From positions 248,001 to 312,000 of the forward strand of contig NZ_JASSVS010000002.1 in assembly GCF_030250645.1 (NCBI RefSeq): a stretch of DNA of 64,000 bases. Reading direction: 5' to 3'. The DNA is from Marinobacter azerbaijanicus. GTDB lineage: Bacteria > Pseudomonadota > Gammaproteobacteria > Pseudomonadales > Oleiphilaceae. The notes under the pieces were generated by a model that was not told the origin of the DNA, searched no databases, and worked only from the letters and a program-made list of their open reading frames with translations. Each line of letters opens with the position of its first letter. The stretch's first letter is position 1. The position numbers were made by a program, and so were the translations under genes. Shown here piece by piece: positions 26,329 to 34,329 of the stretch.

Positions 26329-26739
26329 CAAATAATTTTCCCCTGGCTGTCGATCTGTCGCGCTCCTGGGCGACCTGGTTATACACATCATCAAGATGGC
26401 CAGATCGAAGCCATGATAACCCACGGCGAAACGCCGGCCGCCGAGGAAACGCCAGCAGAATGGCACGACAAGATCATCCACTCGTCCCTGAACCTGGGGG
26501 GCCGCCGGATCATGGGGGCGGACATGTCGGGTGACTGCTACACCAAACCCCAGGGTGTCCAGGTACATCTCGAGTACAGCGACGTGAGCCAGGCGGAACG
26601 GGTTTTCAATCGGCTGGCGGAGGGGGGCAATGTCTTCATGCCCTTTGCGGAAACCTTCTGGGCCCATCGCTTCGGCATGGTAACGGACCGCTTCGGAACG
26701 CAGTGGATGATCAGTAACGAAATCGAAGGCTGCAACTGA
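26329..26739 (+). pseudogene. 5'-truncated VOC/PhnB-like gene
   Basis: From 26398 on, the reading frame gives GQIEAMITHGETPAAEET and then about 100 more residues of a PhnB-like VOC domain (LGGRRIMGADMSGDCY, GVQVHLEYSD, FWAHRFGMVTDRFG). Full-length relatives have about 35 residues before this, with a first metal-binding strand and the FYxxxLGG helix. Here the same frame back to the sigma-factor stop reads unrelated residues and only 69 bases are available. The first strand and helix are gone, so the gene looks broken by a small deletion. A short product from the ATG at 26413 (108 residues) is possible but would lack part of the fold. Confidence 0.7.
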
Positions 26740-26757
26740 GGCTACAGGGAGAACTGC

Positions 26758-27117
26758 ATGAAATACGTAGCACTGGTGTACTACCAGGAAAGCATAATCA
26801 ACAGCATGACCGAGAAAGAGTGGCATGACCTCAACCAGGAATGCATTGCCGGAGTGGAGAGACTCACCGATCAGGGCAAGTTCATAACCGGTCAACCACT
26901 GCAACCGATTGAGGCGGCGACAACGGTAAGGGTCAGGGACGACGAAGTACTGATTTCAGACGGCCCGTTTGCCGAAACCAAGGAACAACTGGCCGGCTTC
27001 TACCTGCTGGATGCCAACGACCTGAACGAAGCCCTGCAGTTGGCAAGCCGGATTCCGCCCGCGCGTTTCGGCAGCATTGAAGTCCGGCCGGTTCGTGAAC
27101 TTCCCCCGAAAGACTGA
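26758..27117 (+). CDS. YCII-related (YciI-like) protein
   Basis: 119 residues; GGGAG seven bases before the ATG. MKYVALVYYQE, then VRVRDDEVLISDGPFAETKE and GFYLLDANDLNEALQLA are diagnostic of the DGPF/YCII domain. Such small alpha-beta proteins accompany DUF6596-type sigma factors very consistently; their role is unknown. Third gene of the sigma-factor cluster. Confidence 0.88.
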   Translation: MKYVALVYYQESIINSMTEKEWHDLNQECIAGVERLTDQGKFITGQPLQPIEAATTVRVRDDEVLISDGPFAETKEQLAGFYLLDANDLNEALQLASRIPPARFGSIEVRPVRELPPKD

Positions 27118-27189
27118 GACAGAGGAGAAATACATAAAATTCCCCAGCAGAGCGGCAGTGGTTTTGAAACAGTAGAGGGCGGGTAATCG

Positions 27190-27213
27190 AGTGGCGCCGG
27201 CCCCGGCGCCACT
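27190..27213. terminator. GC-rich hairpin between convergent YCII and cupin genes
   Basis: AGTGGCGCCGG paired with CCGGCGCCACT around a two-base centre: an 11-bp perfect palindromic stem. No long T-run on either side, so it may act as a weak two-way terminator or RNA 3' end stabiliser. Confidence 0.6.
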
Positions 27214-27216
27214 GCG

Positions 27217-27723
27217 TTACTTCCTGGGGTCATCTTCCGGATTCAGATACTCGATACCCCATGGGCCGGTTCCATGCAGCTGTATGACGACTTCCTCCTC
27301 AGTGTAACCGAACATGGGGTCTCCCGGTGACATGATGGCAACGCTGCCCTCGGGCAGTGCCGATGCCTTGTCACGGTCGATCTCCTTTCCGTGGGCGAAA
27401 TGAAACGTACCGGACAGCACCGTCACCCGTTCATATGCGGGATGTATGTGTGGGGCGATCTCGTAGTCCGCCGGTAACTTCAGCCGCATGGTAAACGGCT
27501 CTTCTTTGGAAAGATCTCCCTCGATGATCGAGATTTTTGCTCCGGGAGCCATGGAGCCCACGGGGCCCCACTCCAGATCCGAGGGTGTGACCATCATGTG
27601 CCCTTCGCCCTGATACGGCGTTGCCGCCATTGCGAGAGGTGATGCGATAAGTAATGTAACCAGTACCAGACTGCAACCGATACTGTAACGATAGGGTGAA
27701 CGAATGGTTGTGTTGCCTGCCAT
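27217..27723 (-). CDS. exported cupin-domain protein
   Basis: 168 residues. Signal peptide (about 10-33, LLIASPLAMA), then a single cupin barrel with the metal-ligand set HIHPAYERVTVLSG (two His, a Glu) and a later HGTGPW histidine. Start at 27723 has GGAGG nine bases upstream; a much longer frame running to 28509 is an artefact across the sigma factor gene. It is the left arm of a divergent pair that shares identical ECF promoters, so it is most likely a target of the sigma factor at 27889. ChrR-like anti-sigma factors also contain cupins, but this one is exported and has no zinc-finger domain. Confidence 0.85.
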   Translation of the reverse strand: MAGNTTIRSPYRYSIGCSLVLVTLLIASPLAMAATPYQGEGHMMVTPSDLEWGPVGSMAPGAKISIIEGDLSKEEPFTMRLKLPADYEIAPHIHPAYERVTVLSGTFHFAHGKEIDRDKASALPEGSVAIMSPGDPMFGYTEEEVVIQLHGTGPWGIEYLNPEDDPRK

Positions 27724-27783
27724 GGGTTCTATCCTCCTTATAAGTGTGGTTGTGGGCCGGGAACCATCCCGGTCGGCCACAAG

Positions 27784-27809
27784 GACGCACCAGCGACCAT
27801 CTTTGTTCC
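27784..27809 (-). promoter_or_regulatory. predicted ECF-sigma promoter of the cupin gene
   Basis: On the minus strand GGGAAC, then 17 bases counted from the last C of GGAAC, then CGTCCTT. -35 GGAAC at 27805-27809, -10 CGTC at 27784-27787. The last seven spacer bases (GCTGGTG) and the -10 region are the same as in the divergent promoter. Confidence 0.75.
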
Positions 27810-27833
27810 CGCCGTCAGGCCCGATGATTACCG

Positions 27834-27859
27834 GGAACTTTTCCGCCGGCTGGTGCGTC
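27834..27859 (+). promoter_or_regulatory. predicted ECF-sigma promoter of the sigma factor operon
   Basis: GGAAC at 27834-27838, a 17-base spacer ending GCTGGTG, and CGTC at 27856-27859, continued by CTT. Transcription would begin near 27866, leaving room for the ATG at 27889 but not for the ATG at 27853-27871, which fixes the sigma factor start. The GCTGGTGCGTCCTT block (27849-27862) and its mirror copy at 27781-27794 are a perfect 14-base inverted repeat. Confidence 0.75.
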
Positions 27860-27888
27860 CTTGCGGCAAGATGGGGGGGGGGAAACAC

Positions 27889-28542
27889 ATGGCAACCGGC
27901 ACACGGCTCAAGGTTCCTGTAAGCCAGCCACGGGAACGCAAAGAGCAGTTTGAAAAACAGGTAACGTGCCTGATGGACCGCCTGTACGGCACTGCCCTGC
28001 GCCTGGCAAGACATCCGGATGATGCCGAGGATGTGGTTGCCGAAACCATCTCCAACGCCTGGAAGAAACTGGACCAGCTGGACGACCTGTCTCGCATGGA
28101 GGGCTGGCTGTTCAGAATTCTCCACCATACGTTTGTATCCCAATGGCGACGCCGGCAGTGTCGTCAGGACAGGGAGGTAGAGCTCGAACCAGGAGACAAT
28201 GACAACCCGTTTTCCCTGTTCGAGAAACTGCACCAGCCATTCCTGCTCTGGTGGGGAGCTCCAGAGAAAGAGTTCATGAACGCGTTGCTGCAGGAAGACA
28301 TCAGTAAAGCCATCGATAACCTGCCGGATGCCTATCGCATCGTGATCGTGCTGGTCGAGGTTGAAGGTTACAGTTACGAGGAAGCGTCCAGGCTGCTGGA
28401 TCTGCCGATGGGTACAATACGATCCCGCCTGTGCCGGGCCCGCAGTCTTCTGCAGAAGGCGCTCTGGCAGCAGGGCCATGACGCAGGGCTGGCCAGATGC
28501 GGCGGTCATTCACCGGGAAACACCAGTGGAGGTGATGTATGA
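27889..28542 (+). CDS. ECF-family RNA polymerase sigma factor
   Basis: 217 residues. Region 2 with ARHPDDAEDVVAETISNAWK (about 40-60) and a W-rich SRMEGWLFRILHHTFVSQW segment; a spacer of about 45 residues; region 4 with NLPDAYRIVIVLVEVEGYSY and LLDLPMGTIRSRLCRARSLL. ATG at 27889 is used because a G-run precedes it and the predicted start of transcription excludes the earlier ATG. It overlaps the anti-sigma gene by ATGA. The two identical divergent promoters upstream suggest autoregulation. Confidence 0.92.
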   Translation: MATGTRLKVPVSQPRERKEQFEKQVTCLMDRLYGTALRLARHPDDAEDVVAETISNAWKKLDQLDDLSRMEGWLFRILHHTFVSQWRRRQCRQDREVELEPGDNDNPFSLFEKLHQPFLLWWGAPEKEFMNALLQEDISKAIDNLPDAYRIVIVLVEVEGYSYEEASRLLDLPMGTIRSRLCRARSLLQKALWQQGHDAGLARCGGHSPGNTSGGDV

Positions 28543-28775
28543 AGGAGTCCTGGATTTCCTGTGAAGAGGTTATCACTCGACTGTTCGACTACCTGGACCG
28601 TGAAATGGACAGCGACACCAGTGCCGAAATAGAACGGCATCTGGAGCGCTGCCACGACTGCTTCAGCCGGGCAGAGTTTGAGCGTAGACTCAGAGAACGG
28701 ATTGCCACCAGTGGTCGCCAGGAAGCGCCACAACGGTTGCGCCGCCGGATAAAAAACATCATCGAGCATTTCTGA
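28539..28775 (+). CDS. zinc-finger (ZAS-type) anti-sigma factor
   Basis: 78 residues. His34-x3-Cys38-x2-Cys41 in HLERCHDCFS is the zinc-binding anti-sigma motif, with a further Cys8 upstream as likely fourth ligand. The family includes RsrA-like proteins, which release their sigma factor when thiols are oxidised. Overlaps the sigma gene by four bases. No membrane helix, so it is cytoplasmic and would sense an internal signal, such as oxidant or metal. Confidence 0.9.
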   Translation: MKESWISCEEVITRLFDYLDREMDSDTSAEIERHLERCHDCFSRAEFERRLRERIATSGRQEAPQRLRRRIKNIIEHF

Positions 28776-28827
28776 CACGTCAGGCGCTGACGGGATTGAC
28801 TGGGTGCACTGAGAGAGGGACGCCATC

Positions 28828-30057
28828 ATGGTTGCCATTCTTGGATACTCGCCACAACAGATCACCGAGGCGGTTCAGCAGATGTACACCGCAGTGGCGG
28901 AATTGCCCGATACCCGCTTTCATTTTCCGGTTGGAAGAGAGGCCTTCCACTTTCTTGGCTATGCGGCCAGCGATATCGACACCCTACCTCAGGGTATCCG
29001 GGAGTCCTTTGCCGGTGTCGGCAATCCCTTTACAGCGGGGACCCTGCGGCCCGGCGATACCGTACTCGACATAGGCGCTGGCGCCGGCAACGACTCCCTT
29101 ATCGCAGCCAGACAGGTTAGCCCTGATGGTCGGGTGATTGCGCTGGACCTGACGTCTGCAATGACCCGGAAGCTAAAACACCACACCGAGAACCAATACC
29201 CCCGTGTCGAGGTCATTCAGGCCTCTGCGGAACGTCTGCCTCTGACAGACGAGAGCATCGACAGCATCACCAGCAACGGTGCTCTGAACCTGGTACCCGA
29301 TAAACGACAGGCTATCCGTGAAATGTTCCGGGTGTTGAAACCCGGTGGACGGCTGCAACTGGCCGATGTGGTCATCAACAGACCGGTCAACGTCAACTGC
29401 GATTCCGATCCACGCCTGTGGGTGGAATGCGTGGTTGGTGCCACGGTGGAAGACAGCCTGCTGGCCATGCTTGGGGATGCAGGGTTTGAAAACATTCGCA
29501 TCCTGCGCCGGCTGGACTACTTCGCCCACAGCCCCAGCCAGCAAACCCGTGAAATTGCTGAAAGTTTTGGAGCCCACTCAATTGAGTTGACAGCCAGTAG
29601 GTCCGAAAAGGCACCCGCCCGGTTCAGCCAGTGGCTCAGGCGCTGTCATCCGAAACGCTGGCTGGCAGACCTTCACCGCCGCGGCGTGCTCGGCCTGGCT
29701 GCGCTGATCATGGCCCTGGTCAGTTGCTACGGCGCGCTGGCAGCGGTAAGCGTACTCGCCACTCTGGGGGCGGGAATGGCTCTCAATCCGGAACTCAGGG
29801 CCGGCACCATTGCCCTGTTTACGATCCTGGCAACCGGCTTTATAGCCACTGGCTTCCGGCGTCACCGCTCGGGCGCACCGGCGGTACTGGCGGTTATCGG
29901 TGCCGTATTTGTGCTGTACGCCCTGTTTGTCGAGTATGCCGTGCTGACTGAACTGGCCGGATTTGTTTTGCTGGTGGCTGCCGCTGGCCGCGACCTCTTT
30001 CTGCGACGGCGAGAGGAAGCGACCCGGCTTGGACTGAAAGGGGGGAATTACACCTGA
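28828..30057 (+). CDS. SAM methyltransferase (ArsM-like) fused to four membrane helices
   Basis: 409 residues. N-terminal helical lead (1-65), then a class I methyltransferase domain with VLDIGAGAGNDSLIAAR (about 74-92), ALDLTSAM, SNGALNLVPDK and RVLKPGGRLQLADVV. The stretch NCDSDPRLWVECVVGA resembles the cysteine-bearing substrate loop of arsenite methyltransferases. From about residue 288 four hydrophobic helices follow (GLAALIMALVS; GTIALFTILATGFIATG; APAVLAVIGAVFVLYAL; LAGFVLLVAAAG), similar in size to MerC-type modules. Only 52 bases after the anti-sigma gene, so probably under the same ECF promoter. Substrate unknown; a metalloid or a membrane lipid would fit. Confidence 0.75.
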   Translation: MVAILGYSPQQITEAVQQMYTAVAELPDTRFHFPVGREAFHFLGYAASDIDTLPQGIRESFAGVGNPFTAGTLRPGDTVLDIGAGAGNDSLIAARQVSPDGRVIALDLTSAMTRKLKHHTENQYPRVEVIQASAERLPLTDESIDSITSNGALNLVPDKRQAIREMFRVLKPGGRLQLADVVINRPVNVNCDSDPRLWVECVVGATVEDSLLAMLGDAGFENIRILRRLDYFAHSPSQQTREIAESFGAHSIELTASRSEKAPARFSQWLRRCHPKRWLADLHRRGVLGLAALIMALVSCYGALAAVSVLATLGAGMALNPELRAGTIALFTILATGFIATGFRRHRSGAPAVLAVIGAVFVLYALFVEYAVLTELAGFVLLVAAAGRDLFLRRREEATRLGLKGGNYT

Positions 30058-30461
30058 ACCTTGCCTCTCAAGGCTTTGGTTTTGCCTTTTTTGGTTTTCT
30101 TATCAACACGCCGGCGCTGGGATCCCTTGGTAGGACGCGTGGGACGACGTGCTTTCTGCTGCTTTACCGCCTCCTGAATCAGCTCCTTCAGGCGCTCAAG
30201 GGCATCTTCCTTGTTCAGCTCCAGGGTGCGGTATTTCTGCGCCTTGATGACAATGATGCCTTCCTTGCTGATGCGCTGGTCAGAGAGCGACATCAGCCGC
30301 TCCTTGTAGAATGGCGGCAGGCTGGAGTTGAGAATGTCGAAGCGCAGGTGAACCGCAGACGCCACCTTGTTGACGTTCTGGCCCCCGGCTCCCTGGGCGC
30401 GGATCTGGGTCAGCTCAATCTCCCAGTCACCCAGTTCAACAGAGTTGGAAATTTTCAGCAT
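30048..30461 (-). CDS. arfB: alternative ribosome-rescue factor ArfB
   Basis: 137 residues. GGQ motif at 26-28 in RAQGAGGQNVNKVAS, as in class I release factors, then a globular domain and a basic C-terminal tail (KKTKKGKTKALRGK) that enters the mRNA channel of stalled ribosomes. Hydrolyses peptidyl-tRNA on non-stop complexes. Its end overlaps the methyltransferase end by ten bases (convergent), and its start overlaps the stop of the CobW-family gene by seven, so it is co-transcribed with that gene. Confidence 0.95.
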   Translation of the reverse strand: MLKISNSVELGDWEIELTQIRAQGAGGQNVNKVASAVHLRFDILNSSLPPFYKERLMSLSDQRISKEGIIVIKAQKYRTLELNKEDALERLKELIQEAVKQQKARRPTRPTKGSQRRRVDKKTKKGKTKALRGKVQV

Positions 30462-31447
30462 GATGGTTCTGTTTTATTGATGGATTCCTGCAGGCTGGCG
30501 TCTAACTCGTCTTCATCCGGCTGTTGCTCGCTGATGACCTCGATGCGCGACAGATCCCTTGGCTCGCATTCTGACACCGAGAGGGCACCATCAGCCATAT
30601 TTATGGTCCGCCAGCCGTCACCAGTGTGCACCACCGCTTTGAACCTGACAAAACGACTGTCCATGGACAACGCCAGCAGACCAGTTTCAGAAAAAACCGT
30701 ATCCGGGTGAACCCGCCAGCCCAGGCTGAAGTGCCCTTGCCCCTGGTTACTGACCCGCTGCCAGGGTTCGTCCCGGATATCAGGAACAGGCATGGGCTCC
30801 GTCGAATCGTGGTGATGATGTGCATGGGGCGACCCTACCTCCGGCAACGCGGTATCGCCATCCAGCCAGCCGATGTTCATTCTGCCCTGCCGGGTATGAA
30901 ACACAGCGGTTTTGGACGGCTGCAGGCTAGCTACCCAGTCATCGAAACGGGCAAGCTGCTCCGGCTGGCACAGATCCGTCTTGTTGGCCACGACGATATC
31001 CGCCGCGGCAACCTGATCCCGGAACTGTACGTTTTCCAGAACCCTCGTCTCCTCCAGTCGCCTTGGATCAACCAGACAGAGCACCGGACCCAGTTTCAAC
31101 ACATCCTGGTAGTGCTCCCCCGTGAGGGTTTCGATGATCTGGGAAGGATGCCCAAGCCCGGTGGGCTCAATCAACAGTCGGTCAGGTCTGGCTTTGTGGA
31201 TCAACTGATTGAGGCCGATCTGCATGGGCAACCCCGCCACACAGCACATACAACCACCGGGAACTTCCCTTACAAAAGCGCCTTCAGTTTCCAGCATGGC
31301 GCCGTCAATGCCCACCTCGCCGAACTCATTTACAAGAACCGCCCATACTTCTCCGTCCGGCTTTTTCTTCAGCAGGTCCAGGATGGCGGTGGTCTTACCC
31401 ACGCCCAGAAAGCCGAGCACCAGATTGGTGGGTATTGGTGATGTCAT
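30455..31447 (-). CDS. CobW/COG0523-family GTPase, probable zinc metallochaperone
   Basis: 330 residues. P-loop GFLGVGKTT (12-20), Cys66-x-Cys68-Cys69 metal-binding motif in GGCMCCV, NKTDL guanine motif (about 170), a histidine-rich linker SPHAHHHHDS and a C-terminal CobW_C domain. COG0523 GTPases deliver metals to client enzymes; members under Zur control (ZigA, ZagA) handle zinc. A near-palindromic Zur-type box lies 55 bases upstream of the start, which favours zinc over cobalt or nitrile hydratase iron. Confidence 0.9.
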   Translation of the reverse strand: MTSPIPTNLVLGFLGVGKTTAILDLLKKKPDGEVWAVLVNEFGEVGIDGAMLETEGAFVREVPGGCMCCVAGLPMQIGLNQLIHKARPDRLLIEPTGLGHPSQIIETLTGEHYQDVLKLGPVLCLVDPRRLEETRVLENVQFRDQVAAADIVVANKTDLCQPEQLARFDDWVASLQPSKTAVFHTRQGRMNIGWLDGDTALPEVGSPHAHHHHDSTEPMPVPDIRDEPWQRVSNQGQGHFSLGWRVHPDTVFSETGLLALSMDSRFVRFKAVVHTGDGWRTINMADGALSVSECEPRDLSRIEVISEQQPDEDELDASLQESINKTEPSC

Positions 31448-31501
31448 AGATTATCCGTGTCGGTAACATGTCGGTCAAAAGAAAGAGTCGGAACCATTAA
31501 G

Positions 31502-31516
31502 TGTTATAACATAACA
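31502..31516. promoter_or_regulatory. Zur-type operator
   Basis: TGTTATAACATAACA, six of seven symmetric pairs, matching the gammaproteobacterial Zur core TGTTATAnTATAACA. It lies between the CobW-family gene (start 31447) and the DJ-1-family gene (31599) and could control either or both. Confidence 0.7.
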
Positions 31517-31598
31517 TTGTAGTATTCCCCTAATACCCGCTCTCGCAAGACCCTTGGTAATGTGAACAGGCTACCACCAACAACCACAAGGAGAAGGT

Positions 31599-32168
31599 AT
31601 GAGCGGCAAAAAGATACTGATGATTACCGGTGATTTTACCGAGGACTACGAGACCATGGTGCCCTTTCAGGCGCTGCAGGCTGTCGGACACACAGTTCAT
31701 GCGGTATGCCCGGACAAGAAGTCGGGAGATACCGTGGCTACAGCGATTCACGACTTTGAAGGCGACCAGACCTACACTGAAAAACCTGGCCACCGGTTTG
31801 CCCTGAACGCGGACTTCGCCGGGCTCAACCCCGCTGATTATGACGCGCTGGTAGTGCCTGGCGGCCGTGCACCGGAATATCTACGCCTGAACGAGGACGT
31901 GAAGAACCTGGTGCGCCACTTCTTCGAAGCCGAAAAACCCGTGGCGGCCATTTGCCATGGCGCCCAACTGCTGGCAGCCGCAGGCGTACTTGAGGGCCGC
32001 GAGTGCTCCGCCTATCCCGCCTGTCAGCCGGAGGTGGAACTGGCTGGTGGTCGCTTCGCTGCCATCGACGTTGACGCAGCGGTGACCGATGGTAATCTGG
32101 TGACAGCACCGGCATGGCCGGCCCATCCCCAATGGCTGGCGCAATTCTTCAAACTGCTGGACAACTGA
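31599..32168 (+). CDS. DJ-1/PfpI superfamily protein
   Basis: 189 residues; GGAGA ribosome site just upstream. [20 protein letters not shown] at the start, the conserved [12 protein letters not shown], and the nucleophile elbow [13 protein letters not shown] (Cys about residue 114). Full length for the group related to YhbO, YajL and fungal-type glyoxalase III. Probably acts on reactive aldehydes or as a protein deglycase, a debated role. Divergent from the CobW-family gene. Confidence 0.88.
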   Translation: MSGKKILMITGDFTEDYETMVPFQALQAVGHTVHAVCPDKKSGDTVATAIHDFEGDQTYTEKPGHRFALNADFAGLNPADYDALVVPGGRAPEYLRLNEDVKNLVRHFFEAEKPVAAICHGAQLLAAAGVLEGRECSAYPACQPEVELAGGRFAAIDVDAAVTDGNLVTAPAWPAHPQWLAQFFKLLDN

Positions 32169-32215
32169 CAGAATCGGGGCCGCTCCGGCGGCCCCGGACT
32201 GATGAGGATAACGCC

Positions 32216-32584
32216 ATGTGCAAACTCTTCGTACATGCGGATTCCGATCTCTGGGTCAGCCGCACGCATTCTCTGCGCATCGACGGTATGGTCACCAGTA
32301 TTCGCATGGAAAACGCCTTCTGGAATGCCCTCGCGGAAATCGCCGCCCGCGACGGCATGAACCTGCCCCAGATGATCACAAAGCTCTACCACGAATCCAT
32401 TGATGCCGGGCACGATCTGGGCAACTTCACCTCATTCCTACGGGTGTGCGCCATGCGCTACCTCGCCCTGCAACTCAGCGGCGATATTCCCCGGGACACC
32501 CAGGTGCCGATCGCCTCGCTGGATGCCGACAGAATCCTCGCCCGCAACATGGATCAGAAGCCACCCAGCGAAGCGACCCACTGA
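32216..32584 (+). CDS. ribbon-helix-helix domain protein
   Basis: 122 residues. HSLRIDGMVTSIRMENAFWN and AARDGMNLPQMITKLYHES form the RHH_4-type ribbon-helix-helix domain (about 18-80), followed by a short polar tail. GAGGA seven to nine bases before the ATG. The domain occurs in small DNA-binding proteins; no target or toxin partner is adjacent. Downstream of the DJ-1-family gene by 47 bases. Confidence 0.85.
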   Translation: MCKLFVHADSDLWVSRTHSLRIDGMVTSIRMENAFWNALAEIAARDGMNLPQMITKLYHESIDAGHDLGNFTSFLRVCAMRYLALQLSGDIPRDTQVPIASLDADRILARNMDQKPPSEATH

Positions 32585-32599
32585 GCGGCGACTGCGGAT

Positions 32600-33292
32600 T
32601 TATTCCAATGGCGGAGTGGGTCGTACCAGTATCTCGTTGACGTCCACATGCGCTGGCTGGGATATGGCGTACATAACCGCCTGTGCGATGTCGTCCGGTT
32701 TCATTGCATTCGCCGGGGGCTGATCGAAGAACGGCGTGTCCACCATACCCGGCTCAATAAGAGTGACACGAATACCAGAACCCCTCAGCTCTTCTCTCAC
32801 ACCATAACCAATGGCCGAGACCGCCCATTTGGTAGCGCTGTACATGGAGCCAGGTATAGTGGTCCTGCCGGCGGCAGAGCCTGTGAGCAGCAGGTGGCCC
32901 CGGCTTTTTCTCAGTGCCGGCAGGCAACACTGGACGGTCAGCCCGGCACCGTAGATATTGGTCAGGATCATGTCCTTCCATGCCTCATGATTGGCGCTGC
33001 TGAACCCTCCAGGCTCACCCCCACGCCCGGCGTTCACAAACACCGCATCAATCTGACCAAAGGTCTCCAGGGCATTATTCACCACCGCCTGCTGGTCTTC
33101 CATGCTCTGAACATCACAACGGGCAACCAGTACCCGCTCACCGCCGCCCAGTTCGCTTTGCAGGTGTTTCAGTTTATCCTCCGAACGGGCTGACAGAACC
33201 AGTCGATAGCCCGCTTTTTGGGCCGCGCGCGCCGTTGCCTCACCAATGCCGGATGAGGCACCAGTAATAAGCATGACAGGGTCATTGTTCAT
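32600..33292 (-). CDS. short-chain dehydrogenase/reductase (SDR)
   Basis: 230 residues, classical SDR: NAD(P)-binding TGASSGIG at 9-16, NAG motif (FVNAGRGGE near 85), catalytic Ser (LTGSAAG) and YSATK tyrosine/lysine pair near residue 150. Similar to YdfG-type serine/3-hydroxy-acid dehydrogenases, but the substrate cannot be read from sequence. GGAG seven bases before the ATG. Confidence 0.88.
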   Translation of the reverse strand: MNNDPVMLITGASSGIGEATARAAQKAGYRLVLSARSEDKLKHLQSELGGGERVLVARCDVQSMEDQQAVVNNALETFGQIDAVFVNAGRGGEPGGFSSANHEAWKDMILTNIYGAGLTVQCCLPALRKSRGHLLLTGSAAGRTTIPGSMYSATKWAVSAIGYGVREELRGSGIRVTLIEPGMVDTPFFDQPPANAMKPDDIAQAVMYAISQPAHVDVNEILVRPTPPLE

Positions 33293-33468
33293 CGTTTGTC
33301 TCCTTTGCCAGGTGTTGCTAACAGTGTTGCAGATTAGCTACGCGACCTGAAGCTTGTACAGATCACTTCGGGCATGAGGGTTCCGGCGTCAATATCAGGT
33401 AGTATACGGCCAGACGTGCCGGCCAAAATTGATTGACCGGCCAGGCGAACCAGGCAACCGACGGATTT

Positions 33469-34329
33469 ATGAAGATACCGAAACGATTACAGCCCCTAGT
33501 CGATGATGGCATGGTGGACGAAGTGTTGTACCAGTTGATGAGTGGCAAGGAGGCCCAGGTATTCGTTGTACGCTGCGGCGAAAGCGTGCGCTGCGCCAAG
33601 GTTTACAAGGAAGCCCAGAAACGCAGCTTCAAACAGGCTGTGCAATACCAGGAAGGCCGCAAGGTTCGCAATACACGCCGCGCCCGAGCCATGGGCAAGA
33701 AGACCCGCTACGGCCAGAAAGAACAGGAAGACGCCTGGCTGAACGCCGAGGTAGACGCCCTTTACCGGCTGGCAAGTGCCGGTGTGCGGGTACCAGAGCC
33801 ATTCGGATTCGTGGATGGTGTGCTGTTGATGGAGATGATTGCCGATGAAGATGGCAAAGCCGCACCAAGACTGGATGATGTAACACTGACACCGGAACAG
33901 GCCCGGGATTATCATGCCAGGGTCATCGCTGACGTGGTACGCATGCTCAGTGCCGGTCTGATCCACGGCGACCTTTCAGAATTCAATGTGCTGGTGGACG
34001 CTACCGGCCCGGTGATTATCGATCTGCCCCAGGCAGTCAACGCGGCGGGGAACAACAGCGCCGAACAGATGCTGGAGCGGGACGTGGACAACATGCGCCG
34101 CTATTTCGGCCGTTTCGCACCGGAGCTGCTGAATACCGATTACGGCAAGGAAATCTGGGCGCTCTACGAGTCCGGCGATCTGCACCCCGAAAGCCGGCTG
34201 ACCGGCTGCTTCGAGCACGACACCGAAAACGCCGATGTGGACGAACTCATGGCGGTTATTGACGCCGCCAAAGAAGAGGAACGGGAACGCCAGGAGCGGG
34301 CCCGCGACGCCGAGGAAGGCGACGACTAG
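33469..34329 (+). CDS. RIO1-like serine kinase (PA4780 family)
   Basis: 286 residues from the ATG at 33469 (MKIPKRLQPLVDDGMVDEVL), which is where the family starts; a TTG 36 bases earlier also stays open. RIO kinase features: SGKEAQVFVVRCG ATP-binding strand, catalytic lysine in CAKVYKEAQ, LIHGDLSEFNVLV catalytic loop (HGDLSxxN) and IDLPQAV metal-binding Asp. The C-terminus is an acidic/basic tail. Bacterial RIO1-like proteins are found widely in Pseudomonas relatives; their substrates are unknown. Confidence 0.9.
   Translation: MKIPKRLQPLVDDGMVDEVLYQLMSGKEAQVFVVRCGESVRCAKVYKEAQKRSFKQAVQYQEGRKVRNTRRARAMGKKTRYGQKEQEDAWLNAEVDALYRLASAGVRVPEPFGFVDGVLLMEMIADEDGKAAPRLDDVTLTPEQARDYHARVIADVVRMLSAGLIHGDLSEFNVLVDATGPVIIDLPQAVNAAGNNSAEQMLERDVDNMRRYFGRFAPELLNTDYGKEIWALYESGDLHPESRLTGCFEHDTENADVDELMAVIDAAKEEERERQERARDAEEGDD

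Noticed and set aside
27853-27888. Upstream ATG of the second ECF sigma factor
   Set aside because: It lies at or before the predicted start of transcription near 27866, so it could not be translated from that RNA.
27724-28509. N-terminal extension of the cupin gene to 430 residues
   Set aside because: It is the antisense of the ECF sigma gene and promoter region; a strong ribosome site and signal peptide fix the start at 27723.
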